Assembly: GCA_902625945.1 (NCBI GenBank)
Contig: CACODG010000005.1
Span: forward strand, 1-64,000
Length of the DNA stretch: 64,000 nucleotides
Direction: 5' to 3'
Source of the DNA: an uncultured Pelagibacteraceae bacterium
GTDB taxonomy: Bacteria; Pseudomonadota; Alphaproteobacteria; Pelagibacterales; Pelagibacteraceae
Shown: piece after piece, positions 1-9,878 of the stretch
Numbering within the stretch: position 1 is the stretch's first letter
Layout: each line of letters begins with the position of its first letter
The notes under the pieces: generated by a model
What the model was told of the DNA's origin: nothing
What the model saw: the letters and a program-made list of their open reading frames with translations, nothing else
Databases searched by the model: none
Made by a program: the position numbers and the translations under genes

Positions 1-167
1 TTGAAATTACTGAAGCCGCAAAGAAAGAAAATCAAGAAATAATTAATGATTTAATCATTGCGGTTTATAATAATGCGAAAGAAAATTTGAAAAAAAAATC
101 TGCGGAAGAACTATCAAAAGTAACTGGAGGTTTAAATCTGCCACTAGATTTTAAGCTACCTTTTTAA
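1..167 (+). CDS. ybaB: YbaB/EbfC nucleoid-associated protein (C-terminal part only)
   Basis: The reading frame is open from base 3 to a TAA at 165-167. It encodes about 54 residues ending VTGGLNLPLDFKLPF, the Gly-rich, Leu-Pro-Phe tail typical of the YbaB/EbfC family. These are small dimeric DNA-binding proteins. The 5' part lies outside the window. The stop codon overlaps the ATG of recR by one base (TAATG), and ybaB-recR is a widespread bacterial gene pair, often downstream of dnaX. Family assignment rests on the tail motif plus the recR neighbour. Confidence 0.85.
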   Translation, partial: EITEAAKKENQEIINDLIIAVYNNAKENLKKKSAEELSKVTGGLNLPLDFKLPF

Positions 168-769
168 TGGATAATGATATTCCTGAAATTAATGAACTAA
201 TTAAGCAATTTTCAAAGTTGCCTGGTTTAGGGCCTAAATCTGCTAAAAGAATTATTTTAAAACTAATAAATAATAAAGATAGTATGGTAAAGCCTCTAGC
301 TAAATCTTTAGCAGAAGTTTACAAAAAAGTAGTTCGCTGCCCTAATTGTGGAAACTTAAAAATTCTCGATAAGATTTGTATTTGTACCAAAGATAATTCT
401 TATGATAAAATTTGTGTTGTAGAAAATTTAGCTGATATGTGGGTAATTGACTCTGCTAATATTTACAAAGGCCATTATCATATTTTAGGAGGCACTCTGA
501 ATTCAAATGAAAATTATGAACAAAAAAATTTACTAATAGAATCTTTGGTCAAAAGAATAAAAAAAAATAATTTAAAAGAAGTTATAATCGCAACTAGTGC
601 AACTGTTGAAGGCCAAACAACTGCCCATTATATAGAAGATACAATTAAGAATGATAGAATAAAAATAACTAAACTAGCGCAAGGTCTTCCAGTTGGAGGA
701 GAAATCGAACAACTTGATGATGGAACTTTATTTTCTGCCTTTAAAAATAGAGTTCCGGTTACCGATTAA
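167..769 (+). CDS. recR: Recombination mediator protein RecR
   Basis: RecR works with RecF and RecO to load RecA at single-strand gaps. The 200-residue length is normal. Visible domains: an N-terminal helix-hairpin-helix ([12 protein letters not shown], about residues 18-29), a zinc site (C58, C61, C71, C73, with slightly unusual C-x-C spacing in the second pair), and a Toprim segment starting [12 protein letters not shown] near residue 84. The start overlaps the ybaB stop, so the two are translationally coupled. The last 42 bases overlap the convergent 3' end of malate synthase G, which is long for a convergent overlap. Confidence 0.97.
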   Translation: MDNDIPEINELIKQFSKLPGLGPKSAKRIILKLINNKDSMVKPLAKSLAEVYKKVVRCPNCGNLKILDKICICTKDNSYDKICVVENLADMWVIDSANIYKGHYHILGGTLNSNENYEQKNLLIESLVKRIKKNNLKEVIIATSATVEGQTTAHYIEDTIKNDRIKITKLAQGLPVGGEIEQLDDGTLFSAFKNRVPVTD

Positions 770-2911
770 TTTAGAGATTTTTTCTTTAATCTTTTTTTGA
801 TGCAAAAGTGGCTCAGTGTACCCTGATGGTTGAATTCTTCCCTTGAAAACAAGATCGCATGCAGCTGAAAATGCAACAGATTTATCAAAGTCGTCCGACA
901 TCTTTTGATAAACAGGATCATCTTTGTTTTGTTCATCTACGGTTTTCGCCATTTTTTTCATAATCTTCATTACTTGCTCTTTATTACAAATTCCATGATG
1001 AAGCCAATTGGCAATATGTTGAGATGAAATCCTAAGAGTTGCTCTATCTTCCATTAGTCCCACATTATTTATATCAAGAACTTTGGAGCAACCTACTCCT
1101 TGGTCAACCCATCTTACAACATAACCTAAAATTCCTTGTGCATTATTTTCTAATTCACGATTTATATCTTCCACAGACCAGTTAGGTCTATCGGCTTTTG
1201 GAATCTCTAAAATATTTTCCAATTTAGCTCGATCTCTCGATCTTATTTTATCTTGTTCATCAAACACATTGACTTTGTGATAGTGAAGAGAATGTAAAGT
1301 TGCTGCAGTAGGAGAAGGAACCCATGCGCAGTTTGCTCCAGATTTTGGATGACCAATTTTCTGTTCCATCATGTTTGCCATTTGATCTGGCATCGCCCAC
1401 ATTCCTTTTCCAATTTGAGCTTTTCCTGAAAAACCACATCTCAAACCTATATCTACATTCCAATTTTCGTACGTGGCCAACCAAGTTGATTTCTTCATTT
1501 CACCTTTAAAAATCATTGGACCCGCCTCGAAAGAAGTATGCATTTCATCTCCTGTTCTATCTAGAAACCCAGTATTGATAAAAACAATTCTGTTTTTAAC
1601 CTTTCTGATACACTCTTTTAAATTTACGGTAGTTCTTCTCTCTTCATCCATAATTCCAACTTTAATAGAATATTTTTCTATACCTAGCGTCTCCTCTACT
1701 TTTTCGAACAAAGTATTTGTAAAAGCCACTTCATCTGGGCCGTGCATTTTTGGTTTAACAATATAAACTGAGCCGGTTCTTGAATTTTTTTTATTTTTAA
1801 AATCATGTAAAGCGCATAAAGTAGATATAAATGCATCCATGATGCCTTCGGGTATTTCAGATCCATCTTTTAACAAAATAGATGGGTTTGTCATAAGATG
1901 ACCCACATTTCTATTTAACAATAAAGCTCTTCCGTGTAGAACAATTTTTTTCCCCCTTTTAGAAGTATAAGTTCTATCTTGATTTAGTTTTCTGATAATT
2001 TTTTTTCCTTTTTTTTCAAAAGTTGAGGTCAAATCTCCTTTCATCAGACCTAGCCAATTTTTGTAACATTTAACTTTGTCTTCAGCATCAACTGCTGCAA
2101 CTGAATCCTCATTATCAACTATAGTTGATAAAGCTGATTCTACAATAACATCTGAAATAGATGCTTTGTCTACTGATCCAACTTCTGAATTTGATTTAAT
2201 TATAATATCTACATGTAGGTTATTATTTTTAATTAAGATTGAACTAGGATTTTCTTTATCACCGTTAAAACCAATGAACTGATCAGTATATTTAAGGTTT
2301 TCTATATTAGTTCCCAAAAATAAAGCGAGCCTGTCTTCATCTATTTTAATTTTTGTAACATCTTTCCAGCTTCCTTTAGATAAAGGAAATTTTTCATCTA
2401 AAAACTCTCTAACAAAATTAATAACTTTTAAGGCTCTCTCTTTGTCCCAACTTTCTCCAATTTTTCCAGGTATAACATCAGTACCATATAAAGCATTGTA
2501 CAAACTCCCCCAACGTGCATTAGCGGCATTCAAAGCATATCTTGCATTATCAACTGGAACTACAAGTTGCGGACCTGCAATCGACGATATTTCTTCATCA
2601 ACATCTGCAGTTTCTATTTTGAAATCTTTTTCCTCCTCAAATAAATATCCAATAGATTTTAAAAATTTTATATATTCTGTCTTATTAAAGTCTTTTTCTT
2701 TATTTGACTGATGCCATTCATCTATTTTTTTTTGAATTGACTCTCTTTTTTGAATTAAAGCTTGATTAATTGGCGCTAATTCATGAACAACATTTGAAAA
2801 TTTTTCCCAAAATTCCTCAATATCAATATTTGTATTAGGAATTACGTCTTTATTAATAAATTCAAACAAAGTTGAACTGATTTTTAAGCCTTTTTTATCT
2901 ATTATTTTCAT
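728..2911 (-). CDS. glcB: Malate synthase G
   Basis: Condenses glyoxylate with acetyl-CoA to malate (glyoxylate shunt and glycolate use). The 727 residues match the long G isoform (about 720), not the shorter A form. Recognisable segments: [26 protein letters not shown] with the catalytic arginine region, the [13 protein letters not shown] stretch, and [12 protein letters not shown] near the C-terminus with the catalytic aspartate region. It is divergent from accA with only 62 bases between the starts. In Candidatus Pelagibacter a glycine riboswitch has been described in front of glcB; the leader here is too short to hold one. The 3' end overlaps recR by 42 bases. Confidence 0.97.
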   Translation of the reverse strand: MKIIDKKGLKISSTLFEFINKDVIPNTNIDIEEFWEKFSNVVHELAPINQALIQKRESIQKKIDEWHQSNKEKDFNKTEYIKFLKSIGYLFEEEKDFKIETADVDEEISSIAGPQLVVPVDNARYALNAANARWGSLYNALYGTDVIPGKIGESWDKERALKVINFVREFLDEKFPLSKGSWKDVTKIKIDEDRLALFLGTNIENLKYTDQFIGFNGDKENPSSILIKNNNLHVDIIIKSNSEVGSVDKASISDVIVESALSTIVDNEDSVAAVDAEDKVKCYKNWLGLMKGDLTSTFEKKGKKIIRKLNQDRTYTSKRGKKIVLHGRALLLNRNVGHLMTNPSILLKDGSEIPEGIMDAFISTLCALHDFKNKKNSRTGSVYIVKPKMHGPDEVAFTNTLFEKVEETLGIEKYSIKVGIMDEERRTTVNLKECIRKVKNRIVFINTGFLDRTGDEMHTSFEAGPMIFKGEMKKSTWLATYENWNVDIGLRCGFSGKAQIGKGMWAMPDQMANMMEQKIGHPKSGANCAWVPSPTAATLHSLHYHKVNVFDEQDKIRSRDRAKLENILEIPKADRPNWSVEDINRELENNAQGILGYVVRWVDQGVGCSKVLDINNVGLMEDRATLRISSQHIANWLHHGICNKEQVMKIMKKMAKTVDEQNKDDPVYQKMSDDFDKSVAFSAACDLVFKGRIQPSGYTEPLLHQKKIKEKISKLIGNRNSIFKGRK

Positions 2912-2973
2912 TACGAGCTGATCTTTACAATATTTTATAATATAATAATACTAGTATAATTGTATCATTTTAT
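2912..2973. promoter_or_regulatory. Divergent glcB/accA intergenic region
   Basis: The 62 bases between the two divergent starts are almost pure A/T. They contain several TATAAT-like hexamers (for example 2941-2946 and 2955-2960 reading toward accA). They must carry promoter elements for both genes. No good -35 box, glycine-aptamer core or conserved stem is visible, so exact promoters cannot be assigned. Confidence 0.35.
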
Positions 2974-4081
2974 ATGAAAAATTATTTAGATTTTGAAAAA
3001 GAAATCAAAGCATTAGAGCAAGAAGTAGACAATTTAAAAAGCCCTTTTGGTTCTGAAGGGATCTCAGAAGTAGATACAAATAAAATTAAAAAACACTCAA
3101 CAAGAAATTAATCAAAAATTAGATGAAATTTATTCAAACCTTAATAGCTGGCAAAGAACACAAGTTGCAAGGCACGAGGATCGACCTAAAGCAAATTATT
3201 ATATTAAGAAAATTTTTTCTCAGTTTACCCTACTTTCAGGTGATAGATATTTTGGTGATGATAAATCAGTAATAGCTGGATTTGGTTTAATTGATAACAA
3301 ATCGGTTTTAATTATTGGCCAAGAAAAAGGTGAGGATTTGAATAGTAGAATTGAAAGAAATTTTGGAATGATGAGACCTGAGGGTTATCGTAAATGTATA
3401 AGATTAATGAAACTTGCAGATAGATTCCAGATACCAGTAATCAGTTTTATTGATACGCCAGGCGCTTATCCAGGTCTAGGTGCAGAACAAAGAGGGCAAG
3501 CATCTGCTATTGCTAATTCGATAGAATGTTGCATGTCTTTAACTGTTCCAAATATTTCAATTATAATTGGCGAAGGTGGTTCAGGAGGGGCTATCGCTTT
3601 GGCATCTTCAAACAAAGTGATTATGTTAGAGAATTCAATTTATTCTGTCATATCTCCCGAAGGGTGTGCTTCAATACTTTGGCGAGATCCAAGTAAATCA
3701 CTTCAAGCAGCAGAGGCAATGAAACTGACTGCAAAAGATTTATTAAAACTTAAAATCATTGACGAAATTATACCTGAACCATTGGGAGGTGCTCATCGTG
3801 ACCCAGAAAGTATTGCTAAAGATATAAAATTTTCAATTATTAAAAATTTAAAGAATTTTGAGAATTTCAGCAAAAATGAAATTTATGATCATAGAAAATC
3901 TAAATTTCTTGAAATCGGTAGAGATCAAGGTTTTAGCAAGTCATCAAATGTTAATGAGGGAAGTCTCTCTTATAAAGATAATGGCTTAAGAAAAATACAA
4001 GCTGTGCTTAATAAAAATAAGTACGTAGTTATAGGTTTAGTTTTAGTTGTAATATCGGGATTAATAGCAACATTATCTTAG
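2974..4081 (+). CDS. accA: Acetyl-CoA carboxylase carboxyltransferase subunit alpha (one frameshift as sequenced)
   Basis: Carboxyltransferase alpha subunit for malonyl-CoA and fatty acid synthesis. The ATG at 2974 opens MKNYLDFEKEIKALEQE, the normal AccA N-terminus. The frame is then lost near the A6 run 3088-3093; reading one base less there restores KIKKTQQEINQKLDEIY and continues in the frame open to 4081. The core motifs are intact (ERNFGMMRPEGYRK, DTPGAYPG, GEGGSGGAIA, SPEGCASILW). The repaired protein is 368 residues, about 50 longer than the usual ~318. The extra tail ends in a hydrophobic segment (YVVIGLVLVVISGLIATL) that looks like a membrane anchor. The indel is most likely a sequence error, because the gene is essential and both halves are well conserved. 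Confidence 0.92.
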
Positions 4082-4126
4082 CATTGTTGCAAAAAAACCA
4101 TTGCGTCAAATAATATAAATCTTCTA

Positions 4127-4153
4127 TTGACTTTCATCGTCCAAATCTATTAA
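4127..4153 (+). promoter_or_regulatory. Possible promoter of the cold-shock gene
   Basis: TTGACT at 4127-4132 is a good -35 hexamer. TATTAA at 4148-4153 follows after 15 bases as a fair -10. The resulting transcript would have a leader of about 55 bases before the csp start. Spacing is short of the ideal 17 and the region is AT-rich, so this is tentative. Confidence 0.35.
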
Positions 4154-4164
4154 AGGATCTACAA

Positions 4165-4183
4165 GACTAGCTAATGGCTAGTT
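4165..4183 (+). other. Small hairpin in the csp 5' leader
   Basis: ACTAGC at 4166-4171 pairs with GCTAGT at 4177-4182 around a 5-base loop (TAATG), and an extra G-U pair can form at the base. It lies 32 bases before the csp start codon. Leader structures that change with temperature are known for cspA-type mRNAs; a similar role here is inference. Confidence 0.4.
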
Positions 4184-4214
4184 AAAGTTAATAATAATAA
4201 GGAAACAAGTAAAT

Positions 4215-4427
4215 ATGAGTACACTAAAAGGTAAAGTAAAGTGGTTCAATGGTACTAAAGGATATGGTTTCATTGAAAGAGAAGACAAAGAAAAAGACGT
4301 GTTCGTTCATTCTTCAGCTGTTAGGGAAGCAGGTTTAAAATATTTAAACGAAGGTGATGAGTTAACGTTTGAAGTGGAGAGCACGGAAAAAGGTCCTTCA
4401 GCAGTAAAACTGCAGAAAACATCTTAA
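4215..4427 (+). CDS. cspA: Cold-shock domain protein (CspA family)
   Basis: A 70-residue single cold-shock domain, an OB-fold RNA/ssDNA chaperone. The RNP1-type motif KGYGFIE (about residues 15-21) and the RNP2-type motif VFVHSS (about 29-34) are both intact, after the family start [12 protein letters not shown] purine-rich AAGGAAA lies about 10 bases upstream of the ATG. It is free-standing, with a structured leader before it and about 240 non-coding bases after it. Which member of the Csp family it is cannot be told from sequence alone. Confidence 0.95.
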   Translation: MSTLKGKVKWFNGTKGYGFIEREDKEKDVFVHSSAVREAGLKYLNEGDELTFEVESTEKGPSAVKLQKTS

Positions 4428-4454
4428 TCTAAATTTCCAAAAATCACTGGTTAA

Positions 4455-4492
4455 CGGGGCATTAAGATAAGCTTAGCTTTTTTATTGTCCCG
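4455..4492 (+). terminator. Hairpin downstream of csp, possible terminator or small RNA
   Basis: CGGGGCA at 4455-4461 pairs with TGTCCCG at 4486-4492 (7 pairs including one G-U). This is notable in such AT-rich DNA. The enclosed loop holds AAGCTTAGCTTTTTTA, so the T-run is inside rather than after the stem, unlike a textbook intrinsic terminator. It starts 28 bases after the csp stop. It could terminate or protect the csp mRNA, or belong to an unannotated RNA. Confidence 0.4.
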
Positions 4493-4593
4493 CTAATTCC
4501 ATCTTGAAATAGACACATTTATTTATTAAATAATAATTAATGATTATAAAAAAGAAATTATCTACACTTAGATCACATTCTCACAGAATGCAC

Positions 4594-4611
4594 GCTAAGC
4601 TTTTGCTTAGC
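4594..4611 (+). other. Perfect inverted repeat ahead of tRNA-His
   Basis: GCTAAGC at 4594-4600 and GCTTAGC at 4605-4611 form a perfect 7-bp stem with a TTTT loop. The 3' arm plus two bases (GCTTAGCTT) repeats a stretch of the loop of the hairpin at 4455-4492. The rest of 4428-4665 shows no open reading frame and no other clear signal. Function unknown. Confidence 0.4.
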
Positions 4612-4633
4612 TTATAATCAAAAATATATAAAT

Positions 4634-4659
4634 TTTACAAAAATTAAGATAAATATAAC
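4634..4659 (+). promoter_or_regulatory. Possible promoter of tRNA-His / his genes
   Basis: TATAAC at 4654-4659 is a near-consensus -10 box placed 7 bases before the first base of tRNA-His. TTTACA at 4634-4639 is a possible -35 but at only 14 bases spacing. If the -10 is right, transcription would start at or next to the mature tRNA 5' end. Confidence 0.35.
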
Positions 4660-4665
4660 TAGGAT

Positions 4666-4742
4666 GCAGCAGTAGCTCAGTTGGTTAGAGCACTAGTTTG
4701 TGGAACTAGGGGTCGGTGGTTCGAATCCACCCTGCTGTACCA
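4666..4742 (+). tRNA. tRNA-His (GTG)
   Basis: A full cloverleaf can be drawn. The acceptor GCAGCAG pairs with CTGCTGT (first pair G-U), and the D-arm begins GCTC. The anticodon stem CTAGT/ACTAG encloses the loop TTGTGGA with anticodon GTG, the T-arm is GGTGG-TTCGAAT-CCACC, and CCA is encoded at 4740-4742. The base at -1 (4665) is T and the discriminator (4739) is A. The canonical bacterial His identity pair G-1:C73 is therefore not encoded; this departure is known from part of the alphaproteobacteria. hisS begins 4 bases after the CCA. Confidence 0.97.
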
Positions 4743-4746
4743 AAAA

Positions 4747-6081
4747 ATGATAAAAGAAAAAAAAAACAAACCTTCTAAAGAACTACCATTAGGGTTTGTG
4801 GACAGACAAGAAAAAGAATTACTCGTAAGAGATTTCATAATTTCTAATATTAAAGAAGTTATGATCAAATATGGTTTTCAGTATCTCGAAACTCCTAGTT
4901 TTGAGTATTCAGATAGTATTGGAAAATTTTTACCAGATAAAGATAGACCTGATGAAGGTGTATTTTCATTTAAAGATGAAAATAAGTGGTTGTCTCTAAG
5001 GTATGATCTTACAGCACCGCTGGCGAGATATGTGGCAAAAAATTATTTAGAAATTCCTAAACCGTTTAAAAGATATCAATTAGGAACTGTTTGGAGAAAT
5101 GAAAAACCAGGGCCTGGAAGATTTAGAGAATTTTTACAATTTGACGCAGACTTTGTAGGAACAGAAAGCTTACAGGCAGATGCTGAGTTATGTGTCATGA
5201 CTTCAGAAATTCTTGAAAAGTGTGGTCTTACAAAATCAGAATATATAATTAAGATTTCATCTAGGAAAATCACTGAAGAATTATTTAAAAAAATTAATAT
5301 AAATGACATTCAACAAAAACTTACTGCCCTTAGAGCACTAGATAAAATTGATAGACTTGGTTGGAATGGAGTGAAAGAATTATTAGGTGAGGGAAGAAAA
5401 GATAAATCTGGTGATTTCACAAAAGGTGCAAATTTAAAGCCAGAGGATATTAAAACGATAGAAGAAACACTTAAGAAGAATGCACCTGAAACAGAAGATT
5501 TAGTTGAGATATTGAAAATTTTTAAAGATTACAATTTTAATAATTTTGAATTCGATCCTTCAGTTATTCGAGGACTAGAATATTATACCGGAGCAATTTT
5601 TGAGGTGAATTTAAAATTCGATATAACAAATAATAAAGGGCAAGTAATTCAATTTGGATCCATAGGAGGCGGTGGAAGGTACGATAATTTGATAAATAAT
5701 TTTGGTAATTACGATGCTCCTGCTACAGGAATATCTATTGGCCTAGATCGTTTAGTTTATGCTTTAATGCAAAAAAAAGAATTTAAAGTAAAACAATCTA
5801 AACCAGTTGTAATTTGTGTATTCGATAAAAATTCAATGAAAGATTATATAGATGTTCAAACAATATTAAGAAAGGGTGGCATTAGTGCTGAAATTTACCC
5901 TGGAGAAAGTAAACTAAAAAAACAAATGGAGTATGCGAATAAAATAAAATCCCCAGCAGTTGTTTTATACGGTGAGAATGAAATTAAATCAGGGAAGCCG
6001 ACGTTAAGGAATCTAAGTTCAGGTGAAGAAAAATCAATTGAGATAAAAGAATTAATTAATGAAATCAAAAAAATTATCTGA
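4747..6081 (+). CDS. hisS: Histidyl-tRNA synthetase
   Basis: Class II synthetase charging tRNA-His; 444 residues. An upstream start would lie inside tRNA-His, so ATG 4747 is chosen. Motif 2 reads WRNEKPGPGRFREFLQFD and the histidine loop RGLEYYTGAIFEV. The motif 2 wording is the divergent alphaproteobacterial type rather than the common bacterial R-x-E...FHQ-type version, which fits the adjacent tRNA-His lacking G-1. There is no ribosome-binding site in the 4-base gap after the tRNA, so once the tRNA is cut out the hisS message would be essentially leaderless. The 3' end overlaps hisZ by 23 bases. Confidence 0.96.
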   Translation: MIKEKKNKPSKELPLGFVDRQEKELLVRDFIISNIKEVMIKYGFQYLETPSFEYSDSIGKFLPDKDRPDEGVFSFKDENKWLSLRYDLTAPLARYVAKNYLEIPKPFKRYQLGTVWRNEKPGPGRFREFLQFDADFVGTESLQADAELCVMTSEILEKCGLTKSEYIIKISSRKITEELFKKININDIQQKLTALRALDKIDRLGWNGVKELLGEGRKDKSGDFTKGANLKPEDIKTIEETLKKNAPETEDLVEILKIFKDYNFNNFEFDPSVIRGLEYYTGAIFEVNLKFDITNNKGQVIQFGSIGGGGRYDNLINNFGNYDAPATGISIGLDRLVYALMQKKEFKVKQSKPVVICVFDKNSMKDYIDVQTILRKGGISAEIYPGESKLKKQMEYANKIKSPAVVLYGENEIKSGKPTLRNLSSGEEKSIEIKELINEIKKII

Positions 6082-7097
6082 AGTTATAATTAAAACCTTT
6101 AAGAATAATGGTTTTGTTTTATCGGAACCTGATGTTCTTTTAGACTCAGATTATATCATTGAAAGGTCTGGAGAAAAATTTAGAAGTTCAATGCTTACTT
6201 TTGATAGAGAAGATGGAAAAACTATGTGTTTAAGACCAGACCTAACAGTCGCTTCATGTATAAATTTCTTGCAAAAAAAAACTTCCTCAAAAATTTATTA
6301 TTCTGGTCAAGCATATAGAAGATCAGCCGGCAAAGGTACAAGCTTTATAAATGATCAATTAGGTATCGAAATTCTAGGTTCAAAAAATCTTATTAAAGAT
6401 GATTTTAAAGTAATTAGCACAATCTTAAGTTCAGCCAAAAAAATTAAAATGAAAAAAATTAAAATTAAAGTCAGTGACATAGGTTTATTTAAGAGCTTAA
6501 TTGACGCTCTTGAGATGCCTGAAAGATGGAAGTTAAGATTAATTAGACACTTTTGGAGACCAAGCTACTTTGAGGAACTTTTAAAGAGATTAGAAAAAAA
6601 TACAGATATTGATGCGGTAACTTTTGATACAGATAAAAAAAGATTTTATGAAATGAAAAAACTAGACCAAGACAAAGTGATTGCTGGAAGATCAGTATTG
6701 GAAATTTTAAAAAGATTTGAAAAAAAGATAAAAGATCCAAGATCTTTTGAAGACGGGAAAAAAATTGTAAAAATTATCAAAACCTTTTTAAAAATTAATT
6801 GCAAACTTTCAAAACTTGATGATGAGCTATTAAATTTTGCAAAAAAGAATAACCTTAAAAAAAAATATATTTAAAAATTTTAAATCTATTCAAAATTTAA
6901 AAAAACTTAATCAAAACATTAATTTTGTTACAAATTTTGGTAGAGATGTTGAATATTATACTGGAATTGTATTTGAGGTATTTTCAGGCACAAAAGAAAT
7001 TGCCTCGGGAGGTCGTTATGATGACTTGCTTCAAAGTTTAGGTGCTAAAAAGAGTATCCCTGCCGTTGGGGCAGCAATAAACTTAAAAAATATATGA
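6059..7097 (+). CDS. hisZ: ATP phosphoribosyltransferase regulatory subunit HisZ (one frameshift as sequenced)
   Basis: HisZ is a HisRS paralogue that lacks aminoacylation and activates short-form HisG at the first step of histidine synthesis. The N-terminal frame carries LRPDLTVASC; the C-terminal frame carries RDVEYYTGIVFEV and ASGGRYDDLLQ. They are joined at the A9 run 6857-6865. Reading eight A's restores one protein of 345 residues with no other change. It overlaps hisS upstream and hisG downstream (ATGA), consistent with one tRNA-His-hisS-hisZ-hisG unit. The break is most likely a homopolymer error. Confidence 0.92.
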
Positions 7098-7771
7098 AAA
7101 ATTTAATTACAATAGGTTTACCAAGTAAAGGGCGATTAAAAGAAAAATCATTGTCATTTTTTAGTGATAGAAGGTTGAATATTTTACAAAGCGAAAAAGA
7201 AAGAAATTATTTTGGCACCATCGAAAACAATGCCAATATTAAGATTATATTTCTACATGCTAAAGAGATTATTCAAAGATTAGGAGACGGTACTTTAGAT
7301 ATTGGTATTTCTGGTCTAGATCTTTTTAAAGAGTCAGACAAAAATTTACAAGGCAAAATAAATATCCAAAAAAAACTTGATTATGGAAATGCGAACCTAG
7401 TTATTGCTGTACCAGATGACTGGATAGATGTGCAGACTATCGCTGATCTTGAAGAAATATCATTTGATATAAGATCCAAAAGAAATACTAGGTTGAGAGT
7501 AGCAACTAAGTATCCAAATTTAACTAATGATTTTTTGATTTCAAAAGGAGTTACTCAATACAAATTAATACCTAGTCTTGGTGCTACAGAGACGTATCCT
7601 TTTATAGGCTCTTCAGAGATAATTACTGATATTACATCTACAGGGAAAACTTTGGCTGATAATAATCTAAGAGTTCTTAAAGATGGATTGATACTTAGTT
7701 CAAGAGCATGTTTGTTTATTGCAAAAAAAAAAGGCTGCAAAATTGCAGCCTTTTTTAAAATCTTTGGGTAG
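7094..7771 (+). CDS. hisG: ATP phosphoribosyltransferase, short form (HisG)
   Basis: Catalyses PRPP + ATP to phosphoribosyl-ATP, the first committed step of histidine synthesis. The 225 residues lack the C-terminal regulatory domain of long HisG, so the protein needs HisZ, encoded directly upstream with a 4-base overlap. Visible motifs: GLPSKGRLKEK at the N-terminus, GDGTLDIGISGLDLF, and the PRPP-loop region SSEIITDITSTG. The last ~15 codons coincide with an intrinsic terminator hairpin and start with an A10 run (7723-7732), so the exact C-terminus is uncertain. Confidence 0.95.
   Translation: MKNLITIGLPSKGRLKEKSLSFFSDRRLNILQSEKERNYFGTIENNANIKIIFLHAKEIIQRLGDGTLDIGISGLDLFKESDKNLQGKINIQKKLDYGNANLVIAVPDDWIDVQTIADLEEISFDIRSKRNTRLRVATKYPNLTNDFLISKGVTQYKLIPSLGATETYPFIGSSEIITDITSTGKTLADNNLRVLKDGLILSSRACLFIAKKKGCKIAAFFKIFG
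7727..7756. terminator. Bidirectional intrinsic terminator between hisG and groEL
   Basis: AAAAAAGGCTGC (7727-7738) pairs perfectly with GCAGCCTTTTTT (7745-7756) around a 6-base loop. The GC-rich core is flanked by A's on one side and T's on the other, so it reads as a rho-independent terminator on both strands. It lies inside the hisG coding sequence and 20 bases past the groEL stop, so it can end both convergent units. Confidence 0.85.
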
Positions 7772-7775
7772 ATGA

Positions 7776-9443
<1,668 letters not shown>

Positions 9444-9452
9444 CTATAAAAG

Positions 9453-9749
9453 TTATTTTTTACCTTTTGAAATTCCCATTATGTCTGACTCTTTCATTAT
9501 GCTGTATTCTTTGCCATCAATTTTAACTTCAGTGCCAGACCATTTTCCGAAAAGAACTATATCTCCAACTTTTACGTCCATTGCAGAAACTTTCCCGTCT
9601 TCATTTTTGGCACCTGGTCCGACAGCTACTACTTCACCCTCTTGAGGTTTTTCTTTAGCAGTATCCGGTATGATAATTCCGCCAGCAGTTTTTTCCTCAC
9701 TGTCTAGCACTTTAATAAGCACACGATCGTGCAGAGGTCTAAATTTCAT
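9453..9749 (-). CDS. groES: 10 kDa co-chaperonin GroES
   Basis: Lid of the GroEL chamber. 98 residues beginning [13 protein letters not shown], with the mobile-loop segment [12 protein letters not shown] and the typical [15 protein letters not shown] end. It is first in the groES-groEL operon. An AGGAGAAAA ribosome-binding site sits just before the ATG. A sigma-32-type promoter is visible 35-62 bases upstream, and no CIRCE inverted repeat is present. Heat-shock control is therefore likely by RpoH. Confidence 0.99.
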   Translation of the reverse strand: MKFRPLHDRVLIKVLDSEEKTAGGIIIPDTAKEKPQEGEVVAVGPGAKNEDGKVSAMDVKVGDIVLFGKWSGTEVKIDGKEYSIMKESDIMGISKGKK

Positions 9750-9783
9750 ATGTTTTTCTCCTATAAATTTTTACGTAGTGTTG

Positions 9784-9811
9784 ATATGGTAAGTTTTAAC
9801 TATATTTCAAG
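9784..9811 (-). promoter_or_regulatory. RpoH (sigma-32)-type promoter of groES-groEL
   Basis: Read on the minus strand, CTTGAAA (complement of 9805-9811) is followed by ACCATAT. The core CCATAT is the complement of 9784-9789, giving CTTG-N18-CCATAT. This matches the heat-shock sigma factor pattern (CTTGAAA / CCCCATNT). It lies at the right distance upstream of groES, and the CIRCE element used by HrcA is absent. Confidence 0.7.
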
Positions 9812-9878
9812 AGGCAAAAATCATTAAAAAACCATTAAATACTATATTATTAAGCATTAAAAGGAGATAAATAGCACA

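Noticed and set aside
2912-2973. Glycine riboswitch in front of glcB
   Set aside because: Only 62 AT-rich bases are available and no aptamer core is seen.
4428-4665. tmRNA or 4.5S RNA gene in the gap after csp
   Set aside because: No tmRNA tag frame, tRNA-like ends or SRP RNA core motif is visible.
4681-4746. Upstream extension of hisS starting inside tRNA-His
   Set aside because: The open frame begins within the tRNA cloverleaf; the first codons would be tRNA sequence. ATG 4747 gives the normal HisRS N-terminus.
4677-4868. Minus-strand open frame across tRNA-His and the hisS start
   Set aside because: It is the antisense of the tRNA and the hisS N-terminus, with no recognisable protein features.
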